The translations under genes and the position numbers were made by a program. A DNA stretch of 64,000 nucleotides. It comes from Stratiformator vulcanicus. GTDB taxonomy: Bacteria > Planctomycetota > Planctomycetia > Planctomycetales > Planctomycetaceae. Under the pieces are notes generated by a model that was not told the DNA's origin, did no database searches, and saw only the letters and a list, made by a program, of their open reading frames with translations. Below are positions 1 through 9,416 of the stretch, in pieces. Position 1 is the first letter of the stretch. Every line of letters begins with the position of its first letter. The stretch is taken from positions 820,482 through 884,481 of the forward strand of contig NZ_CP036268.1 of NCBI RefSeq assembly GCF_007744515.1, given 5' to 3'.

Positions 1-37
1 GTCGCCGATCGGCATGACGTGAGGCCGTGTCCACCCC

Positions 38-62
38 GGTCCGCTTACTGCCGTGCGCGGCT
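38..62 (+). repeat. R1 dispersed repeat, copy 1
   Basis: Divergent copy of a roughly 26 bp element with core CCGCTTACTTCGTGCGCGG that recurs nine times in gaps of this window. Here two bases between the halves differ (CTGCCG instead of CTTCG). Confidence 0.6.
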
Positions 63-133
63 GAAATGGGGGGCGACTTTTATCAAGTGGCAATTCCCAG
101 CTGAGCGATCGGAACGACTCAGAACTTTTTGCT

Positions 134-697
134 TTACTTGAGAAAAGTGCGGCCGGCGGCGGGGTTCATCCCCTGCTGGGGAAACACGCCACTCCGGTCG
201 GCAGGGGGGCCGACTTCCAGTTGCGTATATCCCCAGGACCACCAGAACCAGCGGTCGGGGCGGCGTTCGAACGAGGCGACTTTGGCCTCCCAACCGAGGA
301 GGTGTTTGGGGCGATAATTCTTTACGGACAGGGTAAACGTCCTCGATTCACCGCGACCGAGATCCTCGAAACTCACGGCTCGCCTCAAGGGGAAATCGAA
401 GCCGGGATGCGGGTAACGCGACCCGAAACCGCTTTGCACTCGCGGGGCTGGGAAAGGCTTGATCTCGAACGCCAGCTTCAGTTTTACCAGTGGTTCGTAA
501 GGATCGTTTCGGATCCTGTACTTTACGATTGAGCCCGCATCGTCCGGCTCGATCCCCAGAAACTGAAGACGAACGTCACTATGATTGCGGCCGTAAAGCG
601 CCTGCTTGAGCGTCACCTGATCGGTGATGACGCCCGTCGCCAAATAGGCGATCGCGGCCACCAGAATTCCGATACCGATCCACGATCTGACGTTCAT
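134..697 (-). CDS. Hypothetical membrane-anchored protein
   Basis: I do not recognise a family. The reading frame is open to 778, but the ATG at 697 gives a protein of about 187 residues that begins with a clear hydrophobic segment (residues about 4-22) followed by an extracytoplasmic-looking domain of beta-rich character, which favours this start. The segment reads as a signal anchor rather than a cleaved signal peptide, since no obvious A-X-A site follows. No strong Shine-Dalgarno sequence lies upstream. The gene stands alone: the sequence on its start side (698-1286) is repeat-rich and non-coding. Function unknown. Confidence 0.5.
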   Translation of the reverse strand: MNVRSWIGIGILVAAIAYLATGVITDQVTLKQALYGRNHSDVRLQFLGIEPDDAGSIVKYRIRNDPYEPLVKLKLAFEIKPFPAPRVQSGFGSRYPHPGFDFPLRRAVSFEDLGRGESRTFTLSVKNYRPKHLLGWEAKVASFERRPDRWFWWSWGYTQLEVGPPADRSGVFPQQGMNPAAGRTFLK

Positions 698-824
698 TTC
701 GACTGGTCCAGACAGATACGATAAGGGCGATCCTAAATGATCGGGACCTGCAATCAACCGGCCATGGCGGAACTTCACTCGAAGTTCACCATCCGACCCA
801 TCACCTCTTACTGGCCGCTAATGC

Positions 825-977
825 AGCCGCGACTGGCAAGGAGCGGATCACGTCGCCGGGTGGAATGGCGGGAGGCGGGGAACGATCAACGCGCGGGGCG
901 TCCTCCGTGATCCGCTTACTGCAGTGCGCGGCTTTATTGGCGTGCTCGATCCGCGGTTCTCAGGAACTTCGGCTTGT
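825..977 (+). repeat. 150 bp direct repeat, left copy
   Basis: Aligns over its whole length with 1805-1955. Both begin AGCCGCGACTGG, carry an R1 element (909-934 here) and end with CGGCTTGT. The distal half, from GATCCGCTTACT through GGCGTGCTCGATCCG to TTCTCAGGAAC, is the best conserved part. The two copies bracket the small membrane-protein gene at 1287-1745. Confidence 0.7.
909..934 (+). repeat. R1 dispersed repeat, copy 2
   Basis: GATCCGCTTACTGCAGTGCG followed by CGGCTT, inside the left 150 bp direct repeat. Confidence 0.7.
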
Positions 978-1286
978 TGCTGTGACGTTTCCCAACTTGA
1001 CTCACCTGACGGATCGATTACGCCGGGTGGCTGGGGACAGGCGCTTTCGCCTGCCCCCAGTCGATCAAGTCTGGCGGCGAAATGCCTCGCAGCGCATCAC
1101 ACCCGCACGATCGCCGGCTCGACTTCTAAGGTTCCGGGTGTAAATTAGTGGTAGACGAGTTTTGCATCACAGATGCCAAAATTCTTAGCCAGCCTCTCTG
1201 TCGCCGAGTTCGGAAGGAACTTACTGCCTAATGCGTGGTTTTCTCTGGCTACTTCGAGCATTTAATTCTTATTACCGCTAAGAATC

Positions 1287-1745
1287 ATGATTAGGCGAAA
1301 GCCAGCTTCCAATCGCCAGAAATTCGTCGCTAGGTCCGCGCTCGCATTCTTATTAATCGCTATTTGGGAATTCGTGTCGACTCCGCTCGTCAGTACGAGC
1401 GACGGCAAACAGGGGATGTTCATCTCGCTTCTTGCGATTTGCTTTGCGGCGACATGCCTTTATCGAGTTGCTCCGAGACTCAGTTGGATGTTCATCTTTG
1501 GAACAGCGTGCTCAGTGCTGTTTGTCTTCCGCTTCGTGAACATGCCCAAATTTTCATTATGGATGCGTTACCAAGCCCCCGACACGACGACCATTCTTGT
1601 TTCGTGGATTGCCTTCGCCGTTGGCTTGGGCGCCGTTTGTGCCTTGTTAGGCTATTGGGGCAACTTGGCGGACGAAAACCGCGACCATCGCTGGAACAAA
1701 CAGAGTTCGGAAGATTCAAACAATCAACCCGATTTGATGGAGTAA
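1287..1745 (+). CDS. Hypothetical four-helix membrane protein
   Basis: A 152-residue protein with about four hydrophobic segments (residues roughly 14-30, 44-60, 67-84 and 104-124), a basic N-terminus and a polar, acidic C-terminal tail. No family is recognised. The ATG at 1287 is the natural start; no strong ribosome-binding site is seen. Local base composition is more AT-rich than in the flanking genes. The gene is bracketed by two copies of a 150 bp direct repeat (825-977 and 1805-1955), which fits an inserted or duplicated cassette, although no recombinase is present. Confidence 0.6.
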   Translation: MIRRKPASNRQKFVARSALAFLLIAIWEFVSTPLVSTSDGKQGMFISLLAICFAATCLYRVAPRLSWMFIFGTACSVLFVFRFVNMPKFSLWMRYQAPDTTTILVSWIAFAVGLGAVCALLGYWGNLADENRDHRWNKQSSEDSNNQPDLME

Positions 1746-1804
1746 GACCGATCGCCGGGTGGCCGGGAACAAGCGGCGAAGCCCTACACCGCGCTCACAA
1801 TTAC

Positions 1805-1955
1805 AGCCGCGACTGGTAAGGAGCGGTTCACGTCGCCGGCTGGATTGATGGTAGCGGGCGTTGATTGGCGGGTGGGCTTTTCCCGCGATCCGCTTACTAC
1901 CGTGCGCGGCTTTGATGGCGTGCTCGATCCGTGCTTCTCAGGAACCTCGGCTTGT
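1805..1955 (+). repeat. 150 bp direct repeat, right copy
   Basis: Second copy of the element at 825-977, in the same orientation and about 980 bp away. It contains an R2 element (1805-1825) and an R1 element (1887-1912). It ends about 95 bp before the nitrilase start. Confidence 0.7.
1887..1912 (+). repeat. R1 dispersed repeat, copy 3
   Basis: GATCCGCTTACTACCGTGCG followed by CGGCTT, inside the right 150 bp direct repeat. Confidence 0.7.
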
Positions 1956-2049
1956 GCACACTCATCCCGGCGATCAATCTGGAAATTACCTTTCGCGCAC
2001 GCTACAAGGCGGTCGCCTTGCGACACGATCTCCCTAACGACACCGCCCG

Positions 2050-2949
2050 ATGACCGAACCCGCCGCAGCGAAACGCCCGCCCGTTCTCAAGGTCGGCGTT
2101 GCCCAAGTCGAATCGATCCCGTTTGAGATCGAGCACAACGTCGACACACACTTCCGCATGATCGAGGAAGCCAAGTCGCAGGGGGTCGACTTGCTCGTGT
2201 TTCCCGAACTGTCGATCACCGGCTACCACGTTGGCTTCCGCGCACCGGAAGTCTCGATGCGTCGCGATGACCCGCTGCTGATCGGCATGGCCGAGGAAGC
2301 GGGCGACATGGCCGTGGTCGTCGGGTTCGTCGAAGAAGGCTTCGCCGCGCAGATCCATAATTCCGCCGCAGTGCTGAATGACGGCAAGGTGCAGTTCGTG
2401 CATCGGAAATTAAACCTCGCCAGTTACGGCAATCTCGACGAACGCCGCTTCTATGCCGGTGGCCGCTACTTCGACGTCTTTAATCATCACGCCCCGTGGA
2501 TGGGGGCGGTCTTGATATGTGCCGACATGTGGAACCCCGGGCTGGTCCATCTGGCCGCTCTTTACGGGACCACGATTTTAATCTCGCCGATTGCTTCGTC
2601 TGAGCGAGCCCTCGGCGGCGGATTCTCGAACCCCAAGGGCTGGGAAAACGTCACGCAGTTTTACGCCATGATCTACGGCATTCCGATCGTGATGGCGAAC
2701 CTCAGCGGTGATGCCGTGAATGACGACCATTTCTGGGGCGGCAGCCGGATCGTCGACCCTTATGGCAACGTCCTCGTCCGCGCCGAAGGGGGCGAGCAAC
2801 TCTTAATCGCCGACCTCGATTACCAAGCCGTCCGCGATGCCCGCTTCCGGTTGCCCACGGTACGTGACTCGAATCTTGATTTGATCACCCGAGAAATTAA
2901 TCGCCTCAACAGCCGCATCGGCGTCCCCGGCGGCATGCGTTCGAAATAA
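2050..2949 (+). CDS. Carbon-nitrogen hydrolase (nitrilase superfamily)
   Basis: A 299-residue cytoplasmic enzyme of the nitrilase superfamily, which hydrolyses amide or nitrile C-N bonds with a Glu-Lys-Cys triad. The triad is visible: Glu53 in FPELSITGY, Lys120 in HRKLNL and Cys157 in ICADMW. Length and spacing are normal for a single-domain member. The superfamily covers amidases, beta-ureidopropionases and N-carbamoyl-putrescine amidases, and I cannot fix the substrate from motifs alone. The gene stands alone, with the 150 bp repeat upstream and R1 and R4 repeats just downstream of its stop. Confidence 0.9.
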   Translation: MTEPAAAKRPPVLKVGVAQVESIPFEIEHNVDTHFRMIEEAKSQGVDLLVFPELSITGYHVGFRAPEVSMRRDDPLLIGMAEEAGDMAVVVGFVEEGFAAQIHNSAAVLNDGKVQFVHRKLNLASYGNLDERRFYAGGRYFDVFNHHAPWMGAVLICADMWNPGLVHLAALYGTTILISPIASSERALGGGFSNPKGWENVTQFYAMIYGIPIVMANLSGDAVNDDHFWGGSRIVDPYGNVLVRAEGGEQLLIADLDYQAVRDARFRLPTVRDSNLDLITREINRLNSRIGVPGGMRSK

Positions 2950-2962
2950 TTAAATTCCGATG

Positions 2963-2988
2963 ACAAGCCGCGCACGAAGTAAGCGGAT
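2963..2988 (-). repeat. R1 dispersed repeat, copy 4
   Basis: Reverse-orientation copy with the TTCG core intact, starting 14 bp after the nitrilase stop. Confidence 0.75.
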
Positions 2989-3009
2989 TTACAGGGCGGC
3001 CCCATCCAT

Positions 3010-3035
3010 ACAAGCCCGCAGCGCCAGCAAGGGAC
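3010..3035 (-). repeat. R4 dispersed repeat, copy 1
   Basis: A 26 bp element (reverse strand core CCCTTGCTGGCGCTGCGGG) that is identical, in opposite orientation, to 18626-18651. Confidence 0.75.
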
Positions 3036-3304
3036 GGGATCACTGAGTCGCCTCTCGCCGACCGCCCACCGACGAACAGGCGGAACCGTACCGGGCTGGT
3101 CGGGCCGTCAGGCGGCCGGATCGTGGAGCGACAGGTTGCCGTTCAAAAAAATTCGCCTCAGAGTTGTACCTGAATCGAGGCTCGCGACTTTCTAGAACAG
3201 CATTTTGTGACTGTCGGCATATTGTTAGAATCGGCCGGGCCACTCGCGTCTCGCTATTTTCTATCAACACGGTCGGTGCGTGCACTTTTTAAAGAGGTGA
3301 AACA

Positions 3305-4129
3305 ATGCAGGCCGATGCCGCGAACATTTGGCGGATTCCTGTCTATTTGCCGTATCTACAGCCCACCTTGACGGACAAAACCGTTGCTGACGCCGAGGCG
3401 GAGTTGGGCGTACAGCTTCCGAAGGAATATTTAGAGCTGCTTCGAGCGCAAAATGGCGGGTATATATGCTTCGAATTGCCGGATATGGCCCATACCGTTA
3501 TCGCGGGAATAGGTGAGTATTTCCCGTCAATCCTCCATGTGGACTGGGACGAGTGCCGCGAGTTTGTCAGCTTCGAACTGGACGGGCTGATTCCAATTGA
3601 CGGCGACGGGCATTGGCACATTTGCTTGGACTACCGAAATAGTCGCTCCGAGCCTCGGATTACTTATGCCGACGTGGAATGTGATATTGAGAAAGTGGTC
3701 GCGTCTTCATTTTCCGAGTACTTGCGAATGCTTCATCGCGTTATCCCCGACAGCTTGGTTGTGGAATCCGTAACAGACATCAATTTGCTAAGAAGGGCGA
3801 TTTCCAAGGCCTTGAACGTTCAATTCGATCAGCCGGATAGTTCCGCTCACGGTTATCCCGTTCATCGGGCTAATCTCGGCAGGGCTGGAAATCCCGAGTG
3901 GTTGTTTCTAAGCCCCAACGACGTCCCCCGAAGCTTTGCACGACCGCATGAGCGTAACTTTACGGAGCGGCACCGCTTGCTACCCGGAAACGCAGCCCAC
4001 TACGCCGAGCTACCCGCAGACAGCTATCTCCTTCGAGTTCCCGATCGAGCGCGAGAGGGTTTGTTGAAATCGCTCGAACAATCGGATTGGTTGGCTGGGC
4101 CGCTAAAGGATTATGTTTCCAATCAATAG
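3305..4129 (+). CDS. SMI1/KNR4 (SUKH-type) family protein
   Basis: A 274-residue protein. The N-terminal half (residues about 20-145) has the SMI1/KNR4 pattern: a helix with LPKEYLELLRAQNGG, the GLIPIDGDGHWHICLDY strand-turn, and a closing helix SFSEYLRML. In bacteria, SUKH-domain proteins often act as immunity proteins to polymorphic toxins, but many have no assigned role. The C-terminal 120 residues form a separate unrecognised region. AGAGGTG sits about seven bases upstream of the ATG, which supports this start. No toxin gene is adjacent, so an immunity function is only an inference from the fold. A hairpin lies just after the stop. Confidence 0.75.
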   Translation: MQADAANIWRIPVYLPYLQPTLTDKTVADAEAELGVQLPKEYLELLRAQNGGYICFELPDMAHTVIAGIGEYFPSILHVDWDECREFVSFELDGLIPIDGDGHWHICLDYRNSRSEPRITYADVECDIEKVVASSFSEYLRMLHRVIPDSLVVESVTDINLLRRAISKALNVQFDQPDSSAHGYPVHRANLGRAGNPEWLFLSPNDVPRSFARPHERNFTERHRLLPGNAAHYAELPADSYLLRVPDRAREGLLKSLEQSDWLAGPLKDYVSNQ

Positions 4130-4131
4130 GT

Positions 4132-4176
4132 GGTAGCAGGCCGTTTCGGCAATTGCCCGCCGGGCCAACTGCTACC
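4132..4176. terminator. Possible bidirectional terminator
   Basis: GGTAGCAG (4132-4139) pairs with CTGCTACC (4169-4176). The loop contains two further small GC hairpins. It sits between convergent genes ending at 4129 and 4179. No U-tract follows, so this is weak. Confidence 0.3.
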
Positions 4177-4178
4177 TG

Positions 4179-4442
4179 CTAGCTTTCCCCGTCCTCGAGA
4201 ATTCTAGTTGCTGGTCTTCGGTCAATCAAGAAGTGATTGCCAAGAATTGCCGATGCTAGAATCAATACCTGCAGCAGAACGGCGATTCCAAGAATTGTCT
4301 GAATTCGGTCAACGAGAATTTGTTCCGGCGAGGATGGCCTCGCACTGTAAGTTGGGAGCGCCAACACGACCAAAACGGTTTCGATCGCGATCAGGCTCGC
4401 AAATCGAAACCAATGCCGGACGATAAATGATAGTACGCTCAT
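4179..4442 (-). CDS. Small two-helix membrane protein
   Basis: An 87-residue protein with hydrophobic segments at residues about 12-30 and 48-68 and a basic C-terminal tail. No family is recognised. It starts with ATG at 4442 and lies 34 bp downstream of the ilvD stop on the same strand, so it could be co-transcribed with ilvD, though nothing ties it to that pathway. Confidence 0.5.
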   Translation of the reverse strand: MSVLSFIVRHWFRFASLIAIETVLVVLALPTYSARPSSPEQILVDRIQTILGIAVLLQVLILASAILGNHFLIDRRPATRILEDGES

Positions 4443-4475
4443 ATATCACTGCCGCAGGCACAAGGCACGAAGTGC

Positions 4476-6170
4476 CTACTCATCCGTGACACAACCCTCA
4501 CTCGCGCTCTTCACATTCTTAATATACTTATAAAGCGTCCCCCGGGTGTGCTTATACGGCGGGGCGGTCCAAGCGGCTTTGCGCTTGGCCAGCTCCTCCG
4601 GTTCGACCTCGAAGGCGAGGGTGTTGGACTCGGCGTCGATGGAGACGAGGTCGCCGTCTTCGACGAGGGCGAGGGGGCCGCCTTCCTGGGCTTCGGGAGC
4701 GACGTGGCCGATGATGAAGCCGTGGCTGCCGCCGCTGAAACGGCCGTCGGTCAACAGGGCGACGTCCTTACCCAAGCCGGCTCCCATGATCGCGCTGGTG
4801 GGAGTGAGCATCTCCGGCATGCCGGGGCCGCCTTTGGGGCCTTCGTAGCGAATGATGATCACGTCGCCCTTTTGGATATCGCCATCTTCGAGGCCTTTAA
4901 GCATCGCCTCTTCGCCGTCGTAGCAGCGGGCGGGGCCGCTGAACTGCAAGCCTTCTTTGCCGGTGATCTTGGCGACGGCTCCCTCGGGGGCGAGATTGCC
5001 GCGGAGGATGCGGATGTGGCCGGTCTGTTTAATCGGCTCGGAGACCGCATGCACGAGGTTTTGTCCTTCCTTAAGACGAGGTAAGTCTGCGACGTTTTCG
5101 GCGAGAGTCTTACCAGTGCAGGTCATGCAGTCCCCTTTTAGATACCCTTCTTCAAGAAGCATCTTAATGACTGCGGGCGTACCGCCGATGGAGTGCAGGT
5201 CTTCCATCACGAATTGGCCGGAGGGCTTTAAATCGGCGAGGTAAGGCGTCGCCTCACTGATCCGCTGAAAGTCATCGATCGTGAGGTCGACGTCGACGCT
5301 GCGGGCCATAGCGATTAAGTGCAAGACGGCGTTAGTGCTGCCGCCGAGAGCGATCGTGATCGTGACCGCGTTCTCAAAGGCTTCGCGGGTCATGATATCC
5401 CGCGGCTTCAGGTCGAGTTTAAGAAGATTCAAAATGGCCTGACCGGCGAGGTGACACTCTTCAATTTTGGCGGGGTCTTCGGCGGGGATCGACGAACTGT
5501 AAGGCAGGCTCATGCCGAGGGTTTCAATGGCAGAGGCCATCGTGTTGGCCGTGTACATCCCGCCGCAGGCCCCGGCCCCGGGACAGCTTTTGCGGACGAT
5601 CTCGGCCCGCTCCAAATCGGTAATCTTGCCGGCGATGTATTCGCCGTATGACTGGAAGGCTGAAACGATGTCGAGCTTCTCGCCCTTCGGCCCGCAACCC
5701 GGTTTGATCGTGCCGCCGTAGACCATGATTGATGGGCGATTGAGCCGACCCATTGCCATCACGCAGCCGGGCATGTTTTTGTCGCAGCCGGGCAGCGTAA
5801 CGAGGGCGTCGTACCACTGGGCGCCCATGATCGTTTCGATCGAGTCGGCGATGAGGTCGCGCGATTGCAGGGAATAGCACATCCCCTCGGTGCCCATCGA
5901 GATGCCGTCGGAGACGCCGATGGTGTTGAACTGGAAGCCAATCAGATCGGAGCGCTGCACGCCCTCCTTGACATGCTTACCAAGGGCCAACAGGTGCATG
6001 TTGCAGCTATTGCCCTCGTACCAGACCGAGCCGATGCCGACCTGCGGCTTATTCATGTCCTCGGCGGACATCCCGGTCGCGTAGAGCATCGCCTGCGAGG
6101 CCCCCTGTGAGCGGGGCTGGGTGATGCGGGAACTGATCTTGTTGAGTTGCTGGGAAGTTTCGGTCGACAT
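4476..6170 (-). CDS. ilvD: Dihydroxy-acid dehydratase
   Basis: IlvD dehydrates 2,3-dihydroxy-isovalerate and 2,3-dihydroxy-3-methylvalerate to the 2-oxo acids in valine, isoleucine and leucine synthesis, using an Fe-S cluster. The protein (564 residues from the ATG at 6170) shows the family motifs [10 protein letters not shown] (Cys129, Cys136) and [16 protein letters not shown] (Cys196, Cys202). The 73-residue spacing of Cys129 and Cys202 fits the cluster ligands. [11 protein letters not shown] and [10 protein letters not shown] lie near the C-terminus as expected. The frame stays open to a TTG at 6206, but the family N-terminus and the ATG favour 6170. No other ilv or leu gene is adjacent. 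Confidence 0.96.
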   Translation of the reverse strand: MSTETSQQLNKISSRITQPRSQGASQAMLYATGMSAEDMNKPQVGIGSVWYEGNSCNMHLLALGKHVKEGVQRSDLIGFQFNTIGVSDGISMGTEGMCYSLQSRDLIADSIETIMGAQWYDALVTLPGCDKNMPGCVMAMGRLNRPSIMVYGGTIKPGCGPKGEKLDIVSAFQSYGEYIAGKITDLERAEIVRKSCPGAGACGGMYTANTMASAIETLGMSLPYSSSIPAEDPAKIEECHLAGQAILNLLKLDLKPRDIMTREAFENAVTITIALGGSTNAVLHLIAMARSVDVDLTIDDFQRISEATPYLADLKPSGQFVMEDLHSIGGTPAVIKMLLEEGYLKGDCMTCTGKTLAENVADLPRLKEGQNLVHAVSEPIKQTGHIRILRGNLAPEGAVAKITGKEGLQFSGPARCYDGEEAMLKGLEDGDIQKGDVIIIRYEGPKGGPGMPEMLTPTSAIMGAGLGKDVALLTDGRFSGGSHGFIIGHVAPEAQEGGPLALVEDGDLVSIDAESNTLAFEVEPEELAKRKAAWTAPPYKHTRGTLYKYIKNVKSASEGCVTDE

Positions 6171-6387
6171 GGCACGTCTTTCTGCGAATGAAAATTGAGC
6201 GGTCAAGCTACCAGAGGGGCGGCCTCACCGACAGGTTCCCGGCGTGATCTGTCTGTCGTCTCTACTCTTGGGTGTTGTCAAAAGGCGTCACCTTTGCATA
6301 TTGTTGGTCGGAATGATTCAATCTTCAGGTGGGCGAGGTCGTTCTGACTGCGCAATCTGTGGTGATATTGAGTAAAGGCGGGCTGTG

Positions 6388-8346
6388 ATGGCTGTCGCAA
6401 ATGCGGCTTGGAAGACCTGGTCAGAGGCATTTCCCGCGTCGGGCGATTGGTCGTCGCCGATATGGCTGACCGATCGGTTGCTGTCGCTGGCGATCGACCC
6501 GGAAGCCCGGCAGCGTGGAGCGTATCTGCAGTCGGCGCTGCTCGACATCGCGGCGGAGTTCGGTGCGCGCGGCGCTGCTGTTTGGGAGCGACGAGATGAT
6601 TGGGTCTGCCTCGGTCAATGGGGCAGCGTCGATCCGTCGATCGCCCCGAAGTCGCTATTCGCTGAGGCGATCGATCGCGGGGCTGCCGGGTTTGAAGACG
6701 GCACCCTCGTCGTCCCGCTGGGGCGCGAAGACTCGCAACGGCTGCTGTGGCTCACGGGGCGCGGCCTCTCGCCGGAGTTGTTGGCCGCGACGATCGGAGT
6801 CGGGCGGGCCCTCTCCATCGGGTTCCGTTTCGCGGAGATCACACGCTCTGATGAATTGCACGCCGATCGGTTGCGGACGGTGCTCGGAATGTCGGCCGAG
6901 TTCACTCGCATCCTCGAAACTGAGCCGCTGCTCAATGCGATCGCAGAGGCGGCGTGCGACATTCTGCACTGCGACCGGGCCAGTATTTTCATTTGGGACA
7001 AGCCTCAGAAAGAGGTGATCGCGAAGCCGGCGATCGGCGTTCCGGAGGCGACCCTGCGAATTCCCGACAACGTCGGCATCGTGGGCAGCGTGCTTCGCTC
7101 GGGCGAGCGGGTGCGGGTCGACGATGCAAAGACCGATACGCGGTTCGGTTCCCAGGTCGACAAGCAAACCGGCTATCAGACCAAGACCTTGTTGGCCGAG
7201 CCGATGCGAAATCGCGCGGGCGAGATCATCGGGGTGTTTGAGGCAATCAATCGGCTCACGGGCAATTTTAATGATGACGATGCCGACCTGCTCGGCCTGC
7301 TCGCGACGCAGGCGGCCGTCGCGTTGGAAAACGCTCAGGAACGCGAAGACCTCGTTCGCAGCCGCGAATCACTGGCTGAACAGGTCACCAGCGGCGTCCG
7401 GCTGATCGGCGTGAGCGCCGCGATCACGGGGATTCGCGCGACCGTGGAGAGATTGGCTGAGACCGATTTGCCGGTGTTGATCCTCGGCGAAAGCGGTACT
7501 GGTAAGGAGGTCGTTGCGCAAAGCCTGCACTTCGGCGGGGCAAGACGCGACCACCCTTTCGTGGCAGTGAATTGCGCGGCGCTGGCGGAGTCGCTACTGG
7601 AAAGCGAACTGTTCGGTCACGAACGGGGAGCCTTCACCGATGCGCGAGAAGCTCGGGCGGGGAAATTTGAACTGGCCGACGGCGGGACGTTATTTCTCGA
7701 TGAGATCGGCGACATGAGTCTCGGCGGGCAGGCCAAATTACTACGGGTGTTGGAGCAGAAGGTCATCACCCGTGTGGGCGGTGCGGGCACAATTCCCGTC
7801 AACGTCCGTATTGTCGCGGCGACGAACGCCAACCTGCCGGAATTAGTCCGCACCAAAAAGTTTCGAGAGGACCTCTATTATCGCCTCAGTGTCGTCACTC
7901 AGCAGTTGCCTCCCCTGCGGGACCGGGCCGAAGATATTATCCCGCTCGCGGAGTTTTTTCTAAAGGAATTTTGCCAGCAAAGCCGCCGGCCAAGATTGGG
8001 TCTTTCGGCCGACGCGAAGAAACGCTTGCAGGCTCACCACTGGCCCGGCAATGTGCGCGAGCTCCGCAACCTGATGGAGCGGGTCGCCTTTCTCGCCGCG
8101 GGAGAGAAAGTTGTGCCGGAGGACCTCGCCTTCATTCTGGCCCCGGAGCCTGACATCGGCCTCGAACCCTCGGCCGACTTCGGGCTGTCCGAAGCGACGA
8201 AAGAGTTTCAGGTCGAGTTCATCCGCCGCGGCATAAAGCGCGTCCGCGGCAATATGAGTGAGGCGGCTCGGCTGCTGGGGCTGCACCGTTCCAATCTTTA
8301 TCGCAAGATGCGGCAGCTCGGAATGGAAGTGGATGAGGAAGAGTGA
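6388..8346 (+). CDS. Sigma-54-dependent activator with GAF domain
   Basis: A 652-residue bacterial enhancer-binding protein. Order: an N-terminal region (1-160) of uncertain fold, a GAF-type sensor (about 165-310), the AAA+ sigma-54 activation domain (about 340-570) and a C-terminal Fis-type helix-turn-helix (about 610-645, ending [19 protein letters not shown]). Walker A is GESGTGKE at 367-374, Walker B is TLFLDEIGD and the R-finger region is NVRELRNLM. The loop that contacts sigma-54, normally GAFTGA, reads GAFTDA (414-419). GTG at 6385 is in frame, but the ATG at 6388 with AAAGGCG upstream is preferred. No receiver domain is present, so a small ligand sensed by GAF is likely. Confidence 0.92.
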   Translation: MAVANAAWKTWSEAFPASGDWSSPIWLTDRLLSLAIDPEARQRGAYLQSALLDIAAEFGARGAAVWERRDDWVCLGQWGSVDPSIAPKSLFAEAIDRGAAGFEDGTLVVPLGREDSQRLLWLTGRGLSPELLAATIGVGRALSIGFRFAEITRSDELHADRLRTVLGMSAEFTRILETEPLLNAIAEAACDILHCDRASIFIWDKPQKEVIAKPAIGVPEATLRIPDNVGIVGSVLRSGERVRVDDAKTDTRFGSQVDKQTGYQTKTLLAEPMRNRAGEIIGVFEAINRLTGNFNDDDADLLGLLATQAAVALENAQEREDLVRSRESLAEQVTSGVRLIGVSAAITGIRATVERLAETDLPVLILGESGTGKEVVAQSLHFGGARRDHPFVAVNCAALAESLLESELFGHERGAFTDAREARAGKFELADGGTLFLDEIGDMSLGGQAKLLRVLEQKVITRVGGAGTIPVNVRIVAATNANLPELVRTKKFREDLYYRLSVVTQQLPPLRDRAEDIIPLAEFFLKEFCQQSRRPRLGLSADAKKRLQAHHWPGNVRELRNLMERVAFLAAGEKVVPEDLAFILAPEPDIGLEPSADFGLSEATKEFQVEFIRRGIKRVRGNMSEAARLLGLHRSNLYRKMRQLGMEVDEEE

Positions 8347-8411
8347 AACGCTCAGCCGTGCAGGCACTCCATTCATAATTAGTCCGAACTTTTTCGCAGA
8401 TATAAGAAAGC

Positions 8412-9407
8412 ATGAAACGCTCGCTCATTCTCATTGCCCTGTTGGGAATTGCCTTGGGAGGCTGTGCGCCGCGGGATACTCCGCAATCGGATGGCGCGGA
8501 GAAAACTACGTCGCTGACCTTGCAGCTCAATTGGTACCCGGAGGCAGAGCACGGCGGATACTACGCGGCTGATGTCGAAGGCTATTACAAAGAGGCGGGA
8601 TTGGACGTTCAGATTCTGCCGGGTGGATCGGGCGTGCCGGTCGTGCAGAAAGTGGCTGCCGGCCAAGCTGACTTCGGCGTGGCGAATGCGGACCGCGTGC
8701 TGCTCTTAAGAGCGCAAGAGGCCGATGTCATCGCGATCATGGCGCCTCTGCAAGACAGCCCGCGTTGCCTGATGGTCCGCTCCGACGCCGAAGTGGAGTC
8801 TTTTAGCGATCTCGCCGGCTATACGATCGCCATGGGGAGTGAACCTTACAGTGACTTCTTAAGAAACGGCGTTTTGCCAGCCGACGTTTCCATCGTCCCT
8901 TATAACGGCGGCGTCACGCAATTCGTCGCTCGCAACAAGAACTTCGCTCAACAGGGCTATAGTTTCAGCGAACCCTATTTCGCACAGCAGGAAGGCGTTG
9001 AGCCGAAGCTGTTGATGGTGTCGGAGACGGGGTTTAATCCTTACACGAGTTGCCTCATTGTTTCACGCGCATTCGCCGAGGAAAATCCCGACGTTGTTAG
9101 GAACATGGTCGCGGCCTCTATTGACGGTTGGCAGGCCTACCTGAAATCACCGGAAGAGACGAATCAACTTATCTTGCAGGAGAACTCGGAGTTAACACCT
9201 GAGATTCTTCGGTTCGGCGTCAATGCGATGAAGCCACTTTGCGTGCCGGAAGGATCAAAGAAGTCCGACTTCGGCACGATGGATGCGGGCCGGTGGGCGA
9301 ATCTAAGGGAGCAAATGACTCAATCCGGATCACTCGATAGCAATTCGGATGAACTCGGGGCCGGGTTCTCATTAGAATTTCTACCGAACACGCGACCCGG
9401 CGATTGA
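8412..9407 (+). CDS. ABC substrate-binding lipoprotein, NMT1/THI5-like
   Basis: A 331-residue periplasmic binding protein with a lipoprotein signal (MKRSLILIALLGIALGGC, lipobox LGGC with Cys18). The mature part starts with QLNWYPEAEHGGYYAADVEGYY, the hallmark of the NMT1/THI5-like family that binds thiamine pyrimidine precursors, taurine or nitrate-type ligands. KVAAGQADFGVANADRVL continues the fold. The match to ThiY-type pyrimidine-binding proteins seems closest, but the ligand is inferred. No permease or ATPase is adjacent; a NitT/TauT-type ATPase and permease without a binding protein lie at 20164-21707 and are plausible partners. Confidence 0.88.
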   Translation: MKRSLILIALLGIALGGCAPRDTPQSDGAEKTTSLTLQLNWYPEAEHGGYYAADVEGYYKEAGLDVQILPGGSGVPVVQKVAAGQADFGVANADRVLLLRAQEADVIAIMAPLQDSPRCLMVRSDAEVESFSDLAGYTIAMGSEPYSDFLRNGVLPADVSIVPYNGGVTQFVARNKNFAQQGYSFSEPYFAQQEGVEPKLLMVSETGFNPYTSCLIVSRAFAEENPDVVRNMVAASIDGWQAYLKSPEETNQLILQENSELTPEILRFGVNAMKPLCVPEGSKKSDFGTMDAGRWANLREQMTQSGSLDSNSDELGAGFSLEFLPNTRPGD

Positions 9408-9416
9408 GAGGCTAAC

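Larger units (their letters stand above)
698..1286. other. Repeat-bearing intergenic region
   Basis: No credible gene. It holds one arm (825-977) of a direct repeat of about 150 bp whose second copy lies at 1805-1955. Each arm contains an AGCCGCGAC-family element (R2) followed by an R1 element. Downstream of the first arm, at about 1020, CGCCGGGTGGCTGGG resembles CGCCGGGTGGCCGGG at about 1752. Confidence 0.6.
2950..3304. other. Intergenic region with two repeats and a leader
   Basis: Contains an inverted R1 repeat (2963-2988) and an R4 repeat (3010-3035) within 90 bp of the nitrilase stop. The 3' end is more AT-rich. TTGTGA and TAGAAT hexamers near 3206-3233 could be promoter elements but are only 15 bp apart, so I do not call a promoter. 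AGAGGTG just before 3305 is a good ribosome-binding site for the next gene. Confidence 0.5.

Noticed and set aside
4548-5084. Plus-strand frame opposite ilvD
   Set aside because: An antisense shadow; ilvD on the other strand shows full family motifs.
6168-6184. Sigma-54-like promoter TGGCACG near the ilvD start
   Set aside because: The spacing between the GG and GC elements is one base too long and it overlaps the ilvD start on the wrong strand.
6240-6305. TTGACA box upstream of ilvD
   Set aside because: No acceptable -10 hexamer at 16-18 bp, so no promoter is called.
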